Shown here: piece after piece, positions 38,452-48,682 of the stretch
How positions within the stretch are numbered: position 1 is the stretch's first letter
How the letters are laid out: each line of letters opens with the position of its first letter
NCBI GenBank assembly: GCA_913020295.1
Contig: CAJWAA010000012.1
Coordinates: 1-64,000, forward strand
Origin: an uncultured Flavobacteriaceae bacterium
GTDB lineage: Bacteria; Bacteroidota; Bacteroidia; Flavobacteriales; Flavobacteriaceae
Length of the DNA stretch: 64,000 nucleotides
Direction of reading: 5' to 3'
Position numbers and translations under genes: made by a program
The notes under the pieces: model-generated
What the model saw: only the letters and a program-made list of their open reading frames with translations
The model's database searches: none
Told to the model about the DNA's origin: nothing

Positions 38452-39804
38452 TTAAATCTTGATCAGTTCAGTAAACAAATGTTTGATGTTTCTTGGAATC
38501 TTTATATTATTTTTGATTTTGTCAAAAATGTGAAATGCTTCGCTTTTATTTCCCAATCTGTATTTACATCCTGCCATCCGAAATAAAAAAGAAGGATTTT
38601 TGTGATGAAATTGCAGAGCTTTTTGTCCTATTTCAAGAGCTCTTTGCCAATCATCGGTTAGCATGAGTGAGTCCACCCAAAGAGTCCAAATATCTGCATT
38701 GTGATCTCCAAGATTGATTGTGGTTTCACATGCTACTGATGTTTCCATATAGAAATTAAGGTGGAAATGAATTAGTGCACTTTTTTTCCACAACTCCCTA
38801 CTGTCTGAATTGGACTGTAAAGATTTGTTTACATAATACTTTGCTTTAAAGTAGTCATTAGTGTCAATTAGAAAGTCAATAAGAGCTAACCAACTATTTT
38901 CGTGATTTGGTTCCAGTTTAATAGATTCTTCCAGATATTTTACAGCCAATTTATCATTGCCCAATTTAAGATGACAAAGTCCAATTCTGTGGTTGACAAA
39001 GGCATTAGGGTCATTAAAATTGAGCGAGAATACATAGTTTTCAATGGCTTCATTGATACGACCCATTTTTTCAAGCAATTTTCCTTTTTCAATATATGCT
39101 CCGGTAAAACAATCATCGCTGATAATTGCAAATTCAAAAGCAGAAAGTGCCTCTTCGAACTTATTGATCCTTATGTATATTTTTCCTAGTTGATGCCATG
39201 CAACTTCACTGTAAGGATTGATTTCGAGAAGGTTGTTTAAAGTATTGATGGCTTCAGTATTTTCTCCCAATTGTTCGTAGCAATATAGAAGATTATAAAG
39301 TGATTGGTAGTCAAACGAATTCTCTTGAATACATTGGTAAAAGTATTGTTTTGCTCTAATATAATCTTCTAGGAATAGATATTCCATTCCCATCAAATTC
39401 CAAATTTCAATTGGCTCATCGGTTAATTCCAATGCTTTTTCCAGTAATTTAATGGCTTTTGGATGATTCTTTTTTTTAGAGAAAATATTAGCTCTTTGTA
39501 AAAAGACTTCTTCGTGTTCAGGGGATATTCTTTCAATTTCAACCAGTAAGTCCTCAGCTTCTTTATGCTCACCGTCAAATAGAAGAATTTCACTCTTCAA
39601 TAACATCAATTCTACATTTTGCGGGTGTTGATCCATCCCCATTTTTATGGCTTTTTTTGCAAGGTTGAATTGTGCAAAATCAATGTAGTGGTGAATGATA
39701 TTTTCGAATTCAAGGGCATCAAAAAAGAGCACTTGATTAGTTTTGAGCATCTTCTCAAATTTGGATAGGGAGGGGTTGGTGTCTTCCGATAAATTATCGA
39801 ACAT
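38452..39804 (-). CDS. Tetratricopeptide repeat protein
   Basis: A 450-residue soluble protein made of about a dozen TPR units through its length (for example PENVELMLLKSEILLF-like helices, AIKLLEKALELTDEPIEIWNLMG, AINTLNNLLEINPYSEVAWHQLG, ALSAFEFAIISDDCFTGAYIEKG). TPRs bind other proteins. No signal peptide or transmembrane helix is seen. It has a 91-nt upstream gap before the aminotransferase end and a 57-nt gap to DUF368 copy 2. Partner and role are unknown. Confidence 0.88.
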   Translation of the reverse strand: MFDNLSEDTNPSLSKFEKMLKTNQVLFFDALEFENIIHHYIDFAQFNLAKKAIKMGMDQHPQNVELMLLKSEILLFDGEHKEAEDLLVEIERISPEHEEVFLQRANIFSKKKNHPKAIKLLEKALELTDEPIEIWNLMGMEYLFLEDYIRAKQYFYQCIQENSFDYQSLYNLLYCYEQLGENTEAINTLNNLLEINPYSEVAWHQLGKIYIRINKFEEALSAFEFAIISDDCFTGAYIEKGKLLEKMGRINEAIENYVFSLNFNDPNAFVNHRIGLCHLKLGNDKLAVKYLEESIKLEPNHENSWLALIDFLIDTNDYFKAKYYVNKSLQSNSDSRELWKKSALIHFHLNFYMETSVACETTINLGDHNADIWTLWVDSLMLTDDWQRALEIGQKALQFHHKNPSFLFRMAGCKYRLGNKSEAFHIFDKIKNNIKIPRNIKHLFTELIKI

Positions 39805-39895
39805 AAAACTAAATTATTTAATTAAAATTAGAGAAGATTAAAGCATTCATTTAGGATGTCGATTTTTTCTTTTCAACAAAAGTATTAACATTAGT

Positions 39896-41071
39896 CTATA
39901 TTTCGTCGAGTGTTTCTTTAATGATATGGCATCCCATAACAATCTCCTCCTTTGTAATATTAAGGGGTGGAGAGATTCTTATGGCGTTTTTTTCCCACAA
40001 TAGCCAAAACAGTAGAAGTCCTTTTTCAATACATCGCGACACTAGATAATTGGGAATTTCAGGATTTTCGAAAATAGGGGCTAACATCAAACCTTTTCCT
40101 TGAATTTTTTTGATCAACGGATGATTGAGATTTTTTTTAAAAATTTTTTCTTTGTTAGCAATTTGTTGAATCAATTTTGTAGAAACAATCTCATTGATTG
40201 TTGTTAATGCTGAGGTGGCAACGACAGGATTTCCTCCAAAAGTTGTGATATGTCCCAACTTTGGTTCATCTTCAAATTTTACCATCAATTTTTTTGAGGC
40301 TGAAAAAGCTCCTATAGGCAAACCTCCTCCTAGTGCTTTTCCCATCACAATAATGTCCGGAACCACATCAAAATTTTCAAATCCAAACATTTTTCCCGTC
40401 CTACCAAATCCAGGTTGAATTTCATCAAGTAAGAGTAATGCTCCCACAGCCTCACATCTTTTTTTTACTTTTTTTAAGTAATTATCCCTGGGTAAAATAA
40501 AACCAGCACCCCCTTGAATGGTTTCCAGCAGCACGGCAGCAGTTTTTTTATCAATCCTATTTAAGTCTTTTTCATCATTAAAATTTATAAAACTTACCCC
40601 TGTAAGAAGTGGGCGGTATCCTTTTTTTTGTTCCTCGTAGCCCAGTAAACTTAATGCCCCATGAGTACTTCCATGATAGGAGTGGTTTGCTGCAATGAGT
40701 CCGGATCTGCGAGTCACTCTCTTAGCCAGTTTTAAAGCACCCTCAATAGCTTCAGTACCAGAGTTTGTTAAATAAACAATTTCATGATTTTTGGGGAGTA
40801 AATGGACCAGTGTTTTACAGAGTTCTACTGCAGGAGCCTGAGCAAATTCGCCGTAAACCATTACATGCATATATTTTTCGATTTGTGATTTGAGCGCACT
40901 GACCACTTTTGGATGTGAATGTCCTAATGGGAGTGCCGATACGCCTGCTATAAAATCTAAATAGGATTTCCCTTCAACGTCGTATAGATAGCTACCATTG
41001 GCATACTCAATTTCTAAGCCAAGGGGATGAGGAGTGGTTTTTGCTTGATATTTTAAAAAATCTTTCAACAT
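39896..41071 (-). CDS. Class III PLP-dependent aminotransferase
   Basis: A 391-residue fold-I aminotransferase of the acetylornithine/4-aminobutyrate class III group. Key residues are the Schiff-base K245 in VMGKALGGG, D216 and Q219 in LLDEIQPGFGRTG, and TNSGTEAIEGALKLAK. Possible substrates include ornithine, putrescine, 4-aminobutyrate or a succinylated diaminopimelate intermediate; the latter would fit the dapD pathway but nothing in the sequence proves it. It is 3 nt downstream of the OstA-like gene, so co-transcribed with it. Confidence 0.88.
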   Translation of the reverse strand: MLKDFLKYQAKTTPHPLGLEIEYANGSYLYDVEGKSYLDFIAGVSALPLGHSHPKVVSALKSQIEKYMHVMVYGEFAQAPAVELCKTLVHLLPKNHEIVYLTNSGTEAIEGALKLAKRVTRRSGLIAANHSYHGSTHGALSLLGYEEQKKGYRPLLTGVSFINFNDEKDLNRIDKKTAAVLLETIQGGAGFILPRDNYLKKVKKRCEAVGALLLLDEIQPGFGRTGKMFGFENFDVVPDIIVMGKALGGGLPIGAFSASKKLMVKFEDEPKLGHITTFGGNPVVATSALTTINEIVSTKLIQQIANKEKIFKKNLNHPLIKKIQGKGLMLAPIFENPEIPNYLVSRCIEKGLLLFWLLWEKNAIRISPPLNITKEEIVMGCHIIKETLDEI

Positions 41072-41074
41072 TTA

Positions 41075-42739
41075 TTAATCTACTTTTTCCATGAAAGCCT
41101 CTGACATATCTATCTCTATAATTTCAGCAGGTTGAAACTGATTATCATTATCGCTAAAAAGTTCAAGTATGGAATCAGGACGTTCTGACTCCCTCCAAAT
41201 AAAACCTTCAAGTTTTCGTTCGTTGATGGGTAGATCTTTGTCTGGAAACAAATTTCCGTCCGGGCTGACAAAGAAAGTAATATCTTCAATCTGATTTTCT
41301 CTGGTAACCATTTTCAGGCGGCTGCATGTAGTTTTGTCAATCCCAATCAATTCATTGTCTTCGTCCGAGTACATATAATAAATGACCTCGGTATTTTTAT
41401 TTACATCAATTTCACGAAGTTCTCCTTCTTTGAAAAGACCATCAAGTAATCCTCCTTTAATTTGATTAAATCCGATGTCGCTTATGGAATCTTTTTCAAT
41501 AATCCAGCTATTTCCTATAATTTTGAGAGAATCTAGTTTTTTGGTTTTCATGTCAGAAGTCAGAAATATTTGATCTCCTGACATTTGACTTTTCCCAAAC
41601 CATAAAATAGGGTTTTTGGCATTTTTTTGACTGGCAGTTAAAATTTGATTTTCCTTTCTAGTCAAAGGTAATTTAAGTAATTTAATGAGTCCAGTGCTTT
41701 GATCCAAATGAAGAGAATCTGATTTTCCCCTCAGATCTTTCTTGAAAATTCTGACATCATAGTATCCTCTGAGGATTTTTTTTTCAGAAGGCCCAGTTGC
41801 TATTAAAGTATCAGCGTGGATAAAGAGTGAATCTTGATCAATAATGTTGATTGCCAATGCTCTACGGGTAATAATAGCAGAATCTTTGGCTTTGAAAATT
41901 TCACCATAATGACCAGTGATTACAGATTTGTTTAGTGTATCAATCACACTAATGTTATTGGTTGCGGCTGCATAATTTTTTTCATTTTCAAAATACAAGC
42001 TGTCCCCTCTTATTTCTTTATTGTCATAAAATATTACGGCATTCTTCTGGAAATTACCTTTCTGTAATTGGGTATCGTATGCTCCTTTTTCGCAAAATAT
42101 ATCATATTCTTCCCCTATAATGGTTGTCTTTCCATAGAAGAGAGCTTTATCCCTTTCTGTAAAATAGTCCAGTTGTTCAGATTTGAGTTCGTATTCTGGA
42201 TCGTCAATTTTAACCCTAGATATAAATCGGTATTTTTTTTCATCCATAGAGTAGATTCCTCTTATGCTGGTGAGTTTTCTTTTTTCATCAACAATGGTTC
42301 CAAATGAATTGTAAAAGGCTTTTGAATTGGCACGATCCAAATAGAGGGTATCTGTTTTTAGATTCATGTCGGGTCTTTCTAGGACTACACTACCCCATGC
42401 TTTTGCAAGTTTACTAGTACCATCGTATTCGATTTGATCACATGTCATTTTTAAAGTGTCTCCTTGAGTAAATATTACATCACCATTAGCTTTAAAAAAA
42501 TTTTCTTCCGGATAGAAATAGGAGACATTAGATTTGATCAGAGCCCCCTCGTGAAAAAGGTGAACTCTAACATCATTCTTTTTTACTAGTATATTGGCTC
42601 CTGGAAAATTTAATTGGTCTTGGGTAGAGCCTCCAGCCTGAATGATTTCAATAATCTGTTGATTTTCCTGTGCTAATGATTTTACGATTGTTAATAGAAA
42701 AATGAGCTGAAGTGTAGCAATCTGAAAATTCTTTCTCAA
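41075..42739 (-). CDS. OstA-like protein (LPS-transport LptA/LptD jelly-roll family)
   Basis: A 554-residue exported protein with a signal peptide (about 1-23, cleaved after SLA). It consists of repeated beta-strands of the OstA/LptA type: NDVRVHLFHEGALIKSNVS, FKANGDVIFTQGDTLKMTCDQIEYDG, AKAWGSVVLERPDMNLKTDTLYLD and later copies. Such jelly-roll domains form the LPS bridge across the periplasm; no beta-barrel domain is seen, so it is not full LptD. The start is TTG at 42739. The neighbours purA and aminotransferase appear unrelated. Confidence 0.82.
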   Translation of the reverse strand: MRKNFQIATLQLIFLLTIVKSLAQENQQIIEIIQAGGSTQDQLNFPGANILVKKNDVRVHLFHEGALIKSNVSYFYPEENFFKANGDVIFTQGDTLKMTCDQIEYDGTSKLAKAWGSVVLERPDMNLKTDTLYLDRANSKAFYNSFGTIVDEKRKLTSIRGIYSMDEKKYRFISRVKIDDPEYELKSEQLDYFTERDKALFYGKTTIIGEEYDIFCEKGAYDTQLQKGNFQKNAVIFYDNKEIRGDSLYFENEKNYAAATNNISVIDTLNKSVITGHYGEIFKAKDSAIITRRALAINIIDQDSLFIHADTLIATGPSEKKILRGYYDVRIFKKDLRGKSDSLHLDQSTGLIKLLKLPLTRKENQILTASQKNAKNPILWFGKSQMSGDQIFLTSDMKTKKLDSLKIIGNSWIIEKDSISDIGFNQIKGGLLDGLFKEGELREIDVNKNTEVIYYMYSDEDNELIGIDKTTCSRLKMVTRENQIEDITFFVSPDGNLFPDKDLPINERKLEGFIWRESERPDSILELFSDNDNQFQPAEIIEIDMSEAFMEKVD

Positions 42740-42771
42740 TGTAAGTATTTGTCGAAGTTAAAATAGAAAAT

Positions 42772-44043
42772 CTACCGTAGAATGGTTTGTTTTCTGTCAG
42801 GTCCTACAGAAACAATTTTTATGGGTGTCATAAGTTCGCGCTCCAAAAAATGGATATAGTTTATAAAATTTTTGGGAAGTTTATCGACTGAATTGATTTT
42901 TGTTAAATCTTCCTCCCATCCTGGTAATTCTATATATTGTGGGGAGACAGATTCATCGTTTATGTCAAAAGGGAAGTAATTGTATATTCCTTTCTTTGTT
43001 TTGTATTGATTACAAACTTTAATAGTTTCTATACCAGAGAGAACATCGCCTTTCATCATCATCAGTTGTGTGACACCGTTGACCCTAATCGAATATTTTA
43101 GAGCAATAAGATCAATCCAGCCACATCGTCTTGCTCTTCCTGTTGTAGCACCATATTCATGACCGTTTTTGCCGATTCGCTTACCAATTTCATCAAATAA
43201 TTCAGTGGGAAAAGGTCCGCTGCCCACCCGCGTTGTATAGGCTTTGAATATTCCAAAGACCTCTTTGATTTTATTAGGTGCGACCCCTAAGCCTATACAT
43301 GCTCCTGCTGCAGTTGTAGATGAGGAGGTAACATAAGGATAGGTTCCAAAGTCAATATCCAATAATGAACCTTGAGCACCTTCTGCCAAAATTTTTTTTC
43401 CGGCGTCTTGTGCTTGATGTAAATAGTTTTCGCTATCAATTATTTGGCATTTTTTTAAAGTTTCTATGGATTCAAAAAATTGGCTTTCCAATTCGCTCAA
43501 ATCATATTCCAATTCTACATTGTGAAAATTTAGCATTTTGAGGTGTTTTTGGGTCAAAATTTGATAGCGATCTATCCAGCTTTTGGTTAAAACATCACCT
43601 ACTCGCAAACCATTTCTACCGGTTTTGTCCATATAGGTTGGACCAATTCCTTTTAGTGTTGAGCCAATTTTAGCTTTTCCCTTGGATGCTTCTGAAGCAG
43701 CATCAAGTAATCTGTGGGTGGGCAGAATAAGGTGGGCTTTTTTAGATATCAATAATTTTGTGTAAAAATCGATATTATAAGGAGCCAAGTTTTCCAATTC
43801 CTTTTTGAAAATTATTGGATCAATAACTACTCCATTACCAATCAAATTTATCGCATTGGGGTGAAAAATTCCTGAGGGGATAGTGTGTAATACGTGTTTG
43901 ATACCCTCGAACTCAAGGGTATGGCCTGCATTAGGCCCCCCCTGAAAACGAGCAATAATATCGTAGTGTTCAGTTAATACATCAACGATTTTACCTTTCC
44001 CTTCGTCGCCCCACTGGAGGCCAAGTAGTAAGTCTACGGACAT
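42772..44043 (-). CDS. purA: Adenylosuccinate synthase
   Basis: A 423-residue GTP-dependent enzyme. It carries LGLQWGDEGKGKIVDVL (P-loop and catalytic Asp), GGPNAGHT (catalytic His), KGIGPTYMDK, GAQGSLLDIDFGTYPYVTSS and TGRARRCGW. It makes adenylosuccinate from IMP in AMP synthesis. It follows the Fur-like gene by 14 nt. guaA for the GMP branch is elsewhere in the window, on the other strand. Confidence 0.98.
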   Translation of the reverse strand: MSVDLLLGLQWGDEGKGKIVDVLTEHYDIIARFQGGPNAGHTLEFEGIKHVLHTIPSGIFHPNAINLIGNGVVIDPIIFKKELENLAPYNIDFYTKLLISKKAHLILPTHRLLDAASEASKGKAKIGSTLKGIGPTYMDKTGRNGLRVGDVLTKSWIDRYQILTQKHLKMLNFHNVELEYDLSELESQFFESIETLKKCQIIDSENYLHQAQDAGKKILAEGAQGSLLDIDFGTYPYVTSSSTTAAGACIGLGVAPNKIKEVFGIFKAYTTRVGSGPFPTELFDEIGKRIGKNGHEYGATTGRARRCGWIDLIALKYSIRVNGVTQLMMMKGDVLSGIETIKVCNQYKTKKGIYNYFPFDINDESVSPQYIELPGWEEDLTKINSVDKLPKNFINYIHFLERELMTPIKIVSVGPDRKQTILR

Positions 44044-44057
44044 ATTAAATTATGAAT

Positions 44058-44498
44058 TTACTCTTTTTTTGTTCCGTAAAAATACAGAGAATGATTGTGG
44101 ATATCAACATCAAATATTTCCTCGATTGTTTTTTTAATATTTTCTATTCTTGGATCACAAAACTCCTTTACTTCTCCCGAGTCTGTGAAGATAATATGAT
44201 CGTGTTGGCGGTCAAAATATGACTTTTCGTATTGAGCTTGGTTTTTACCAAACTGGTGTTTCCTGACCAATCCACACTCCAAAAGTAGCTCGATGGTATT
44301 ATAAAGTGTTGCTCGACTTACCCTGTAATTTTTATTTTTCATGGTGATATACAACGACTCTATATCAAAATGTTCATCACTATCATAAATTTCATACAAT
44401 ATGGCAAATCGCTCCGGGGTTTTTCGGTGAGCTTGTTTATTAAGAAAGTTAACAAAAACCTCTTTAACAATTTCTTGATTGGATTTATTTTTTTCCAT
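44058..44498 (-). CDS. Fur family transcriptional regulator
   Basis: A 146-residue protein with the Fur winged helix ([48 protein letters not shown]) and dimerisation domain ([21 protein letters not shown]). Metal-binding His/Glu positions are partly present, but there are only two cysteines in the protein and no CxxC structural-zinc pairs. The metal sensed cannot be assigned. A -7 box lies 5 nt from its ATG. Placed between relA/spoT and purA, it probably has both operon and own-promoter expression. Confidence 0.9.
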   Translation of the reverse strand: MEKNKSNQEIVKEVFVNFLNKQAHRKTPERFAILYEIYDSDEHFDIESLYITMKNKNYRVSRATLYNTIELLLECGLVRKHQFGKNQAQYEKSYFDRQHDHIIFTDSGEVKEFCDPRIENIKKTIEEIFDVDIHNHSLYFYGTKKE

Positions 44499-44503
44499 TT
44501 TTA

Positions 44504-44511
44504 CAAATATA
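44504..44511 (-). promoter_or_regulatory. -7 box of the fur-like gene, 5 nt before the start codon
   Basis: On the minus strand TATATTTG, then TAAAA and ATG. It lies at the end of relA/spoT. No TTG at the usual distance. It suggests a leaderless transcript. Confidence 0.5.
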
Positions 44512-44520
44512 TGTCTTATA

Positions 44521-46731
44521 TCATTCTCTGAGAACTTTATCTACACCTTTAATCTTTAAAATCCTGTTAATCAAACGATTGAGTATAGTTTTATTTTTTA
44601 CACTTACGCTGATTAAGCCTGTAAAAATACCATCCTCACTGTCGAAATTCAACTTATTTATATTTACGCTCATGTCACGGGAGATTAACTGGGTAACTTC
44701 ACTAACAATTCCAATATTATCAATACCCGAAAGTTTTAAAATGGCTGTAAACTCATCCGAGGAAGAATCCACCCATTTTGCTTTAATAATTCGATAAGCA
44801 AAATTAGACTGAAGGGATAATGCATTGGTACAGTCTTTTTTGTGAACTTTTATACCCTCATTAATACTGATAAATCCAAAAACAGGATCACCTGCAATAG
44901 GATTGCAACAGGGTGACAAGTTGTGTTTTAGACTCTCCTTCTCTTTACCGAAAACCAACGTGTCAAATCGTTGCGTGATTTGATCTTTGTCTTCCTTTTT
45001 GAAAACAGGACTTTGTTTTCTTATTCTTTTCTTAAAGAAATTGAGGAAACTACTGTTAAATTCAGTTGAGAAATCCTTTAATTGTTTATTATTGATTGTT
45101 CCCAATCCGATGCGGTAGAATAAATCTTGACTGTTGCTAAGATTGAAATAACGCAACATATGCACAATGGTTTTATCGTTTAATTTAATCTTAAGTTGTT
45201 TTAATTTTCTTCTCAAGGTCTCTCTCCCATCCTCAGCAATAATTTTCTTCTCCTCATTAAGTGATGACTTTATTTTTGATTTGGCTCTTGAGGTTTGAAC
45301 GAAGTCTAACCAATTAGCGGTTGGTTTGATATTTTCAGAAGTAATAACTTCAACATTTTCACCGCTTTTTAAAGTTCTGCTAAGCGGAACAAGTTTTCCA
45401 TTGACTCTGGCACCTCTGGTTTTCATTCCTACTTCGGTATGAATACTAAAAGCAAAGTCCAATGCAGTTGCTCCTTTAGGTAATGATTTGATTTCTCCAG
45501 TGGGAGTAAATACAAAGATTTCTTTAGCGTATAAGTTGAGTTTAAAGTTTTCTACAAAATCAACAGGATTTTCGTTGTTGCTTTCTAAAACCTCATGAAG
45601 CTTGTCTAGCCATGAGTCAATCCCGATATCTTTATGATCTCCTTGCTTATATTTATGATGCGCAGCATATCCTTTTTCTGCTATCTCGTTCATCCGTTCA
45701 GATCTTATTTGTACCTCTACCCATTTGCTATTGGGACCCATCACGGTGATGTGCAATGCTTCATATCCATTTGATTTTGGAGCTGTGATCCAATCTCTCA
45801 GGCGGGTGGGATTTGGGGTAAAGTGGTCTGTTATGATGGAGTAGATTTTCCAGGCCAAAAACTTTTCATTTCGGTGAGTAGCTCTGTAAACGATGCGAAT
45901 GGCAAATTTGTCAAAAACATTCTCAAATGGAATGTTTTGTATAACCATTTTCCTATTAATTGAGAAAATAGATTTACTTCTTCCCTTAATTTGATATTTT
46001 AATTTTTCCTCTGCAAGAGCAAATTTAATTATCTTAGAAAAAGATTTAATGTATTGATCTTGTTCTTCTTTGCTGTCTTCAATTTTATTTTTGATAAATA
46101 CGTATCTGTCATATTCGGTGTACTTAAAACTCAGGTCTTCCAATTCAGTTTTAATGTTATAGAGTCCAATCCTGTGAGATAGTGGGGCATAAATATATAG
46201 GGTTTCAGAAGCGATTTTGATTTGCTTGTATTCAGGAATTGAATCTAGGGTTTGCATATTGTGTAATCGATCTGCGATTTTGATAATGATGACTCTGATG
46301 TCATCGTTTAGGGTGAGCAGTAGTTTCCTAAAATTTTCTGCTTGAAGTGAAACATTACTTTCCTTACTGAGTTTGGAAATTTTGGTCAATCCTTCGACGA
46401 TTTTCATAACATCACTTCCAAAGAGTTTTTCAATATCATCAAAACTGTAGTCAGTGTCTTCTACTACATCGTGTAAAAGAGCAGCTGCAATAGAGGTAGC
46501 ATCCAGACCTATTTGGTGAGCAACAATTTTAGCTACACTTATGGGGTGTAAAACATATGGTTCACCAGATTTACGACGCTGATTTTTATGGGCATTAACA
46601 GCAGTGTCAAAAGCAGAACGTATCAGTTTTTTATCTTCATCAGATAAGGTTTGATAGCTGATTTGCAGCAACTCTTTATACTGCTTAGCAATCTCTTTAT
46701 TTTCTATTTTGTCACTGATAATCATAGGCAT
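44521..46731 (-). CDS. RelA/SpoT family bifunctional (p)ppGpp synthase/hydrolase
   Basis: A 736-residue protein with all long-Rel domains: an HD hydrolase (HDVVED at 87-92), a synthetase region ([20 protein letters not shown]), a TGS domain ([30 protein letters not shown]), a helical/zinc-finger region ([14 protein letters not shown] with Cys-Cys) and a C-terminal ACT domain. The intact HD motif indicates it can degrade (p)ppGpp; synthetase activity is likely because the core is conserved. The gene starts ATGCCTATG at 46731, near a -7-like TACCTTTA. Confidence 0.96.
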   Translation of the reverse strand: MPMIISDKIENKEIAKQYKELLQISYQTLSDEDKKLIRSAFDTAVNAHKNQRRKSGEPYVLHPISVAKIVAHQIGLDATSIAAALLHDVVEDTDYSFDDIEKLFGSDVMKIVEGLTKISKLSKESNVSLQAENFRKLLLTLNDDIRVIIIKIADRLHNMQTLDSIPEYKQIKIASETLYIYAPLSHRIGLYNIKTELEDLSFKYTEYDRYVFIKNKIEDSKEEQDQYIKSFSKIIKFALAEEKLKYQIKGRSKSIFSINRKMVIQNIPFENVFDKFAIRIVYRATHRNEKFLAWKIYSIITDHFTPNPTRLRDWITAPKSNGYEALHITVMGPNSKWVEVQIRSERMNEIAEKGYAAHHKYKQGDHKDIGIDSWLDKLHEVLESNNENPVDFVENFKLNLYAKEIFVFTPTGEIKSLPKGATALDFAFSIHTEVGMKTRGARVNGKLVPLSRTLKSGENVEVITSENIKPTANWLDFVQTSRAKSKIKSSLNEEKKIIAEDGRETLRRKLKQLKIKLNDKTIVHMLRYFNLSNSQDLFYRIGLGTINNKQLKDFSTEFNSSFLNFFKKRIRKQSPVFKKEDKDQITQRFDTLVFGKEKESLKHNLSPCCNPIAGDPVFGFISINEGIKVHKKDCTNALSLQSNFAYRIIKAKWVDSSSDEFTAILKLSGIDNIGIVSEVTQLISRDMSVNINKLNFDSEDGIFTGLISVSVKNKTILNRLINRILKIKGVDKVLRE

Positions 46732-46765
46732 AATAAAGGTACTTGAAACTTTTAATTCGACAAAA

Positions 46766-47536
46766 TCATAGATCTCCGCAGTGATACATCAAAATCCCTG
46801 CCGAAACTGACAGATTTAGAGAATCAATTGGGAATTTAACAGGAATTTTGACGATCTGTTGCGCCTTTTTTAACCATTTTTTGTCGAGACCTTTATCCTC
46901 TGTTCCAAAAACCAATGCCAATGGTTTTTTGTATTTGACTCTTTTGAAATGTTTTGCTTTGTGATCCAATGCAGCAGCAGATATATTAAATGCATTTTTT
47001 TCCAAAAATGAAATTACATGTTCTGTATTATCAGTGGCAATAGGAATAGAAAAGACGCCTCCCATACTGTTTCGGATGATATGAGGGTGGTAAAGATCGG
47101 TTTTGGGATTGGCAATGATTACGGCATCCCAACCGGCAGCTGCAGCTGTTCTTAGAAGTGCCCCTATATTGCCAGGTTTTTCGGGAGCCTCCACCACCAG
47201 TAAACGACTGTCATTATTAACATAAATATCTTTGATATAATGATTTTTGGCCTGCAAGACAGCAATGACCTTTTCAGTGCCTGATCGCATGCTTATGCGA
47301 TCAAAAAGAGTAGTACTTAATTCATAAATATTTTCTGAATTTTGATAAAAAGCTTCTCCATCAAATGCTTCCCTAAGAAAAAGATAGTCAATTTTGTAAC
47401 CCATTTCAATAGCTCTGCTTAACTCACGCTCTCCAAATACCACAAAACGTTTTTCTTTTTTTCGTACCCTTGACTTACTTATTAAAAGATTAAGTTTTTT
47501 GACCAATGGGTTGTGAGCACTAATTATATTTTTCAA
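46766..47536 (-). CDS. TrmH/SpoU family RNA 2'-O-methyltransferase
   Basis: About 256 residues. An N-terminal substrate-binding domain (LISKSRVRKKEKRFVVFGEREL) precedes the SPOUT domain with motif 1 PGNIGALLRTAAAAG, motif 2 LVFGTEDKGL and motif 3 SLNLSVSAGILMYH. The modified RNA is not shown; rRNA or tRNA ribose is typical. A TTG at 47536 is chosen, because the frame upstream runs into the DUF3810 gene and lacks similarity to the family. It is followed by relA/spoT after 34 nt. Confidence 0.88.
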   Translation of the reverse strand: MKNIISAHNPLVKKLNLLISKSRVRKKEKRFVVFGERELSRAIEMGYKIDYLFLREAFDGEAFYQNSENIYELSTTLFDRISMRSGTEKVIAVLQAKNHYIKDIYVNNDSRLLVVEAPEKPGNIGALLRTAAAAGWDAVIIANPKTDLYHPHIIRNSMGGVFSIPIATDNTEHVISFLEKNAFNISAAALDHKAKHFKRVKYKKPLALVFGTEDKGLDKKWLKKAQQIVKIPVKFPIDSLNLSVSAGILMYHCGDL

Positions 47537-47576
47537 ACCTTTTTTTACAAAGTTATTCGGTAATTCTCTAAAAACT

Positions 47577-48635
47577 TCAAAATCGCTTTTCGTTTTTGTG
47601 ATAGTTAATAACCAAACCAACCATTTCGTTATAGCTATTAATACCATTTTTTTGTCCATTGACCTTAAGATAGTTGTCATAGGTCTTGTCAAAAATAATT
47701 TTAATGGGATTTTCATATTTCCTCCAAAAATCGTTGACCTCTTTAAAGTTTTTAATAATACCGGGATTTAATCGCTTTAATTTATTTTTTGCAATCTTTG
47801 AATCCAGTTTGTATAATTCATTATATAAATACCTAAAAGCGAAAGTTTTTCCGGCATATCGAATATATTGGTCATCAGATTTAATTGCGGAAAGATAAGC
47901 TATAAAATTAGCTTCTTTTTCAGTTGCATACCCCAATTGATGGGCTGATTCGTGGAGTGATGTGGTAATCAAACTTTGGATGGGTATTTTGGTATTTACT
48001 TGAGATTCTAAAGTAAAGGGATTTAAATATCCAGAATATCCCATGTAAGATAGGGTCAGGCTTATTAGTGATTTTTTGACTTTAGAGGAACGCAAGTGCG
48101 TTTCTTGATAAATGGGATTATAAAGGTTAATTTTTTCAAAAATTTGTTCCATTGAATAAGGAAATTTTACAGCCAAAGTATCTGAGGAAACAATACCAAT
48201 GTGAGATTTATTTGATTCATCAATGATTATATCTAAACGGTGTATCAAATCTTCTTCACTATATTTGTAGGGTATTTGTAGTTTTTTATTCAGCGGAAGT
48301 CTATGGTAATTGAATCCCCAGCTCAGATGGAATATCCAAACCAAAATAATTACGAATGTTCCAAAATCCAAAAACATGGCCAGTGGTTTAACTCTCCAGT
48401 TAAATATTTTTTTATAAATAGTTTTAGCAATAAAAAGAAGTAGAAGAAGATATAGGATGTCACCGAGTGAAAAGGGTATCAAATCAAAATACATTTGGTG
48501 TAAGTCTAAGACCAGAGGATAAAAAATCTGAGAATAGTATTTTTCAATTTTTTCAGGATTATCTCGCGCAAAGTAGATTATTAACCACAATGGAATGGCC
48601 GAAAACCAGACCAATATGGTTGTATTTTTTTTCAT
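47577..48635 (-). CDS. DUF3810 family membrane protein with HExxH motif
   Basis: A 352-residue protein. There are three hydrophobic helices in the N-terminal third (about 8-25, 55-72, 88-110), followed by a soluble domain with a zinc-protease motif HESAHQLGYATEKEANFIAYL (HESAH, about residues 228-232; the later E in KEAN may be a third ligand). The pattern matches DUF3810, a family with an HExxH core and no assigned substrate. It is followed by the RNA methyltransferase and preceded by the PPIase gene (47 nt). Confidence 0.82.
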   Translation of the reverse strand: MKKNTTILVWFSAIPLWLIIYFARDNPEKIEKYYSQIFYPLVLDLHQMYFDLIPFSLGDILYLLLLLFIAKTIYKKIFNWRVKPLAMFLDFGTFVIILVWIFHLSWGFNYHRLPLNKKLQIPYKYSEEDLIHRLDIIIDESNKSHIGIVSSDTLAVKFPYSMEQIFEKINLYNPIYQETHLRSSKVKKSLISLTLSYMGYSGYLNPFTLESQVNTKIPIQSLITTSLHESAHQLGYATEKEANFIAYLSAIKSDDQYIRYAGKTFAFRYLYNELYKLDSKIAKNKLKRLNPGIIKNFKEVNDFWRKYENPIKIIFDKTYDNYLKVNGQKNGINSYNEMVGLVINYHKNEKRF

Positions 48636-48682
48636 AGGATTTAATATCGAATAGTAAAAAGGGAACGAGTCCAGGAGTTTTT

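Noticed and set aside
47537-47716. Extension of the TrmH-like gene to 47716
   Set aside because: It runs over the end of the DUF3810 gene and has no similarity to the methyltransferase N-terminus.
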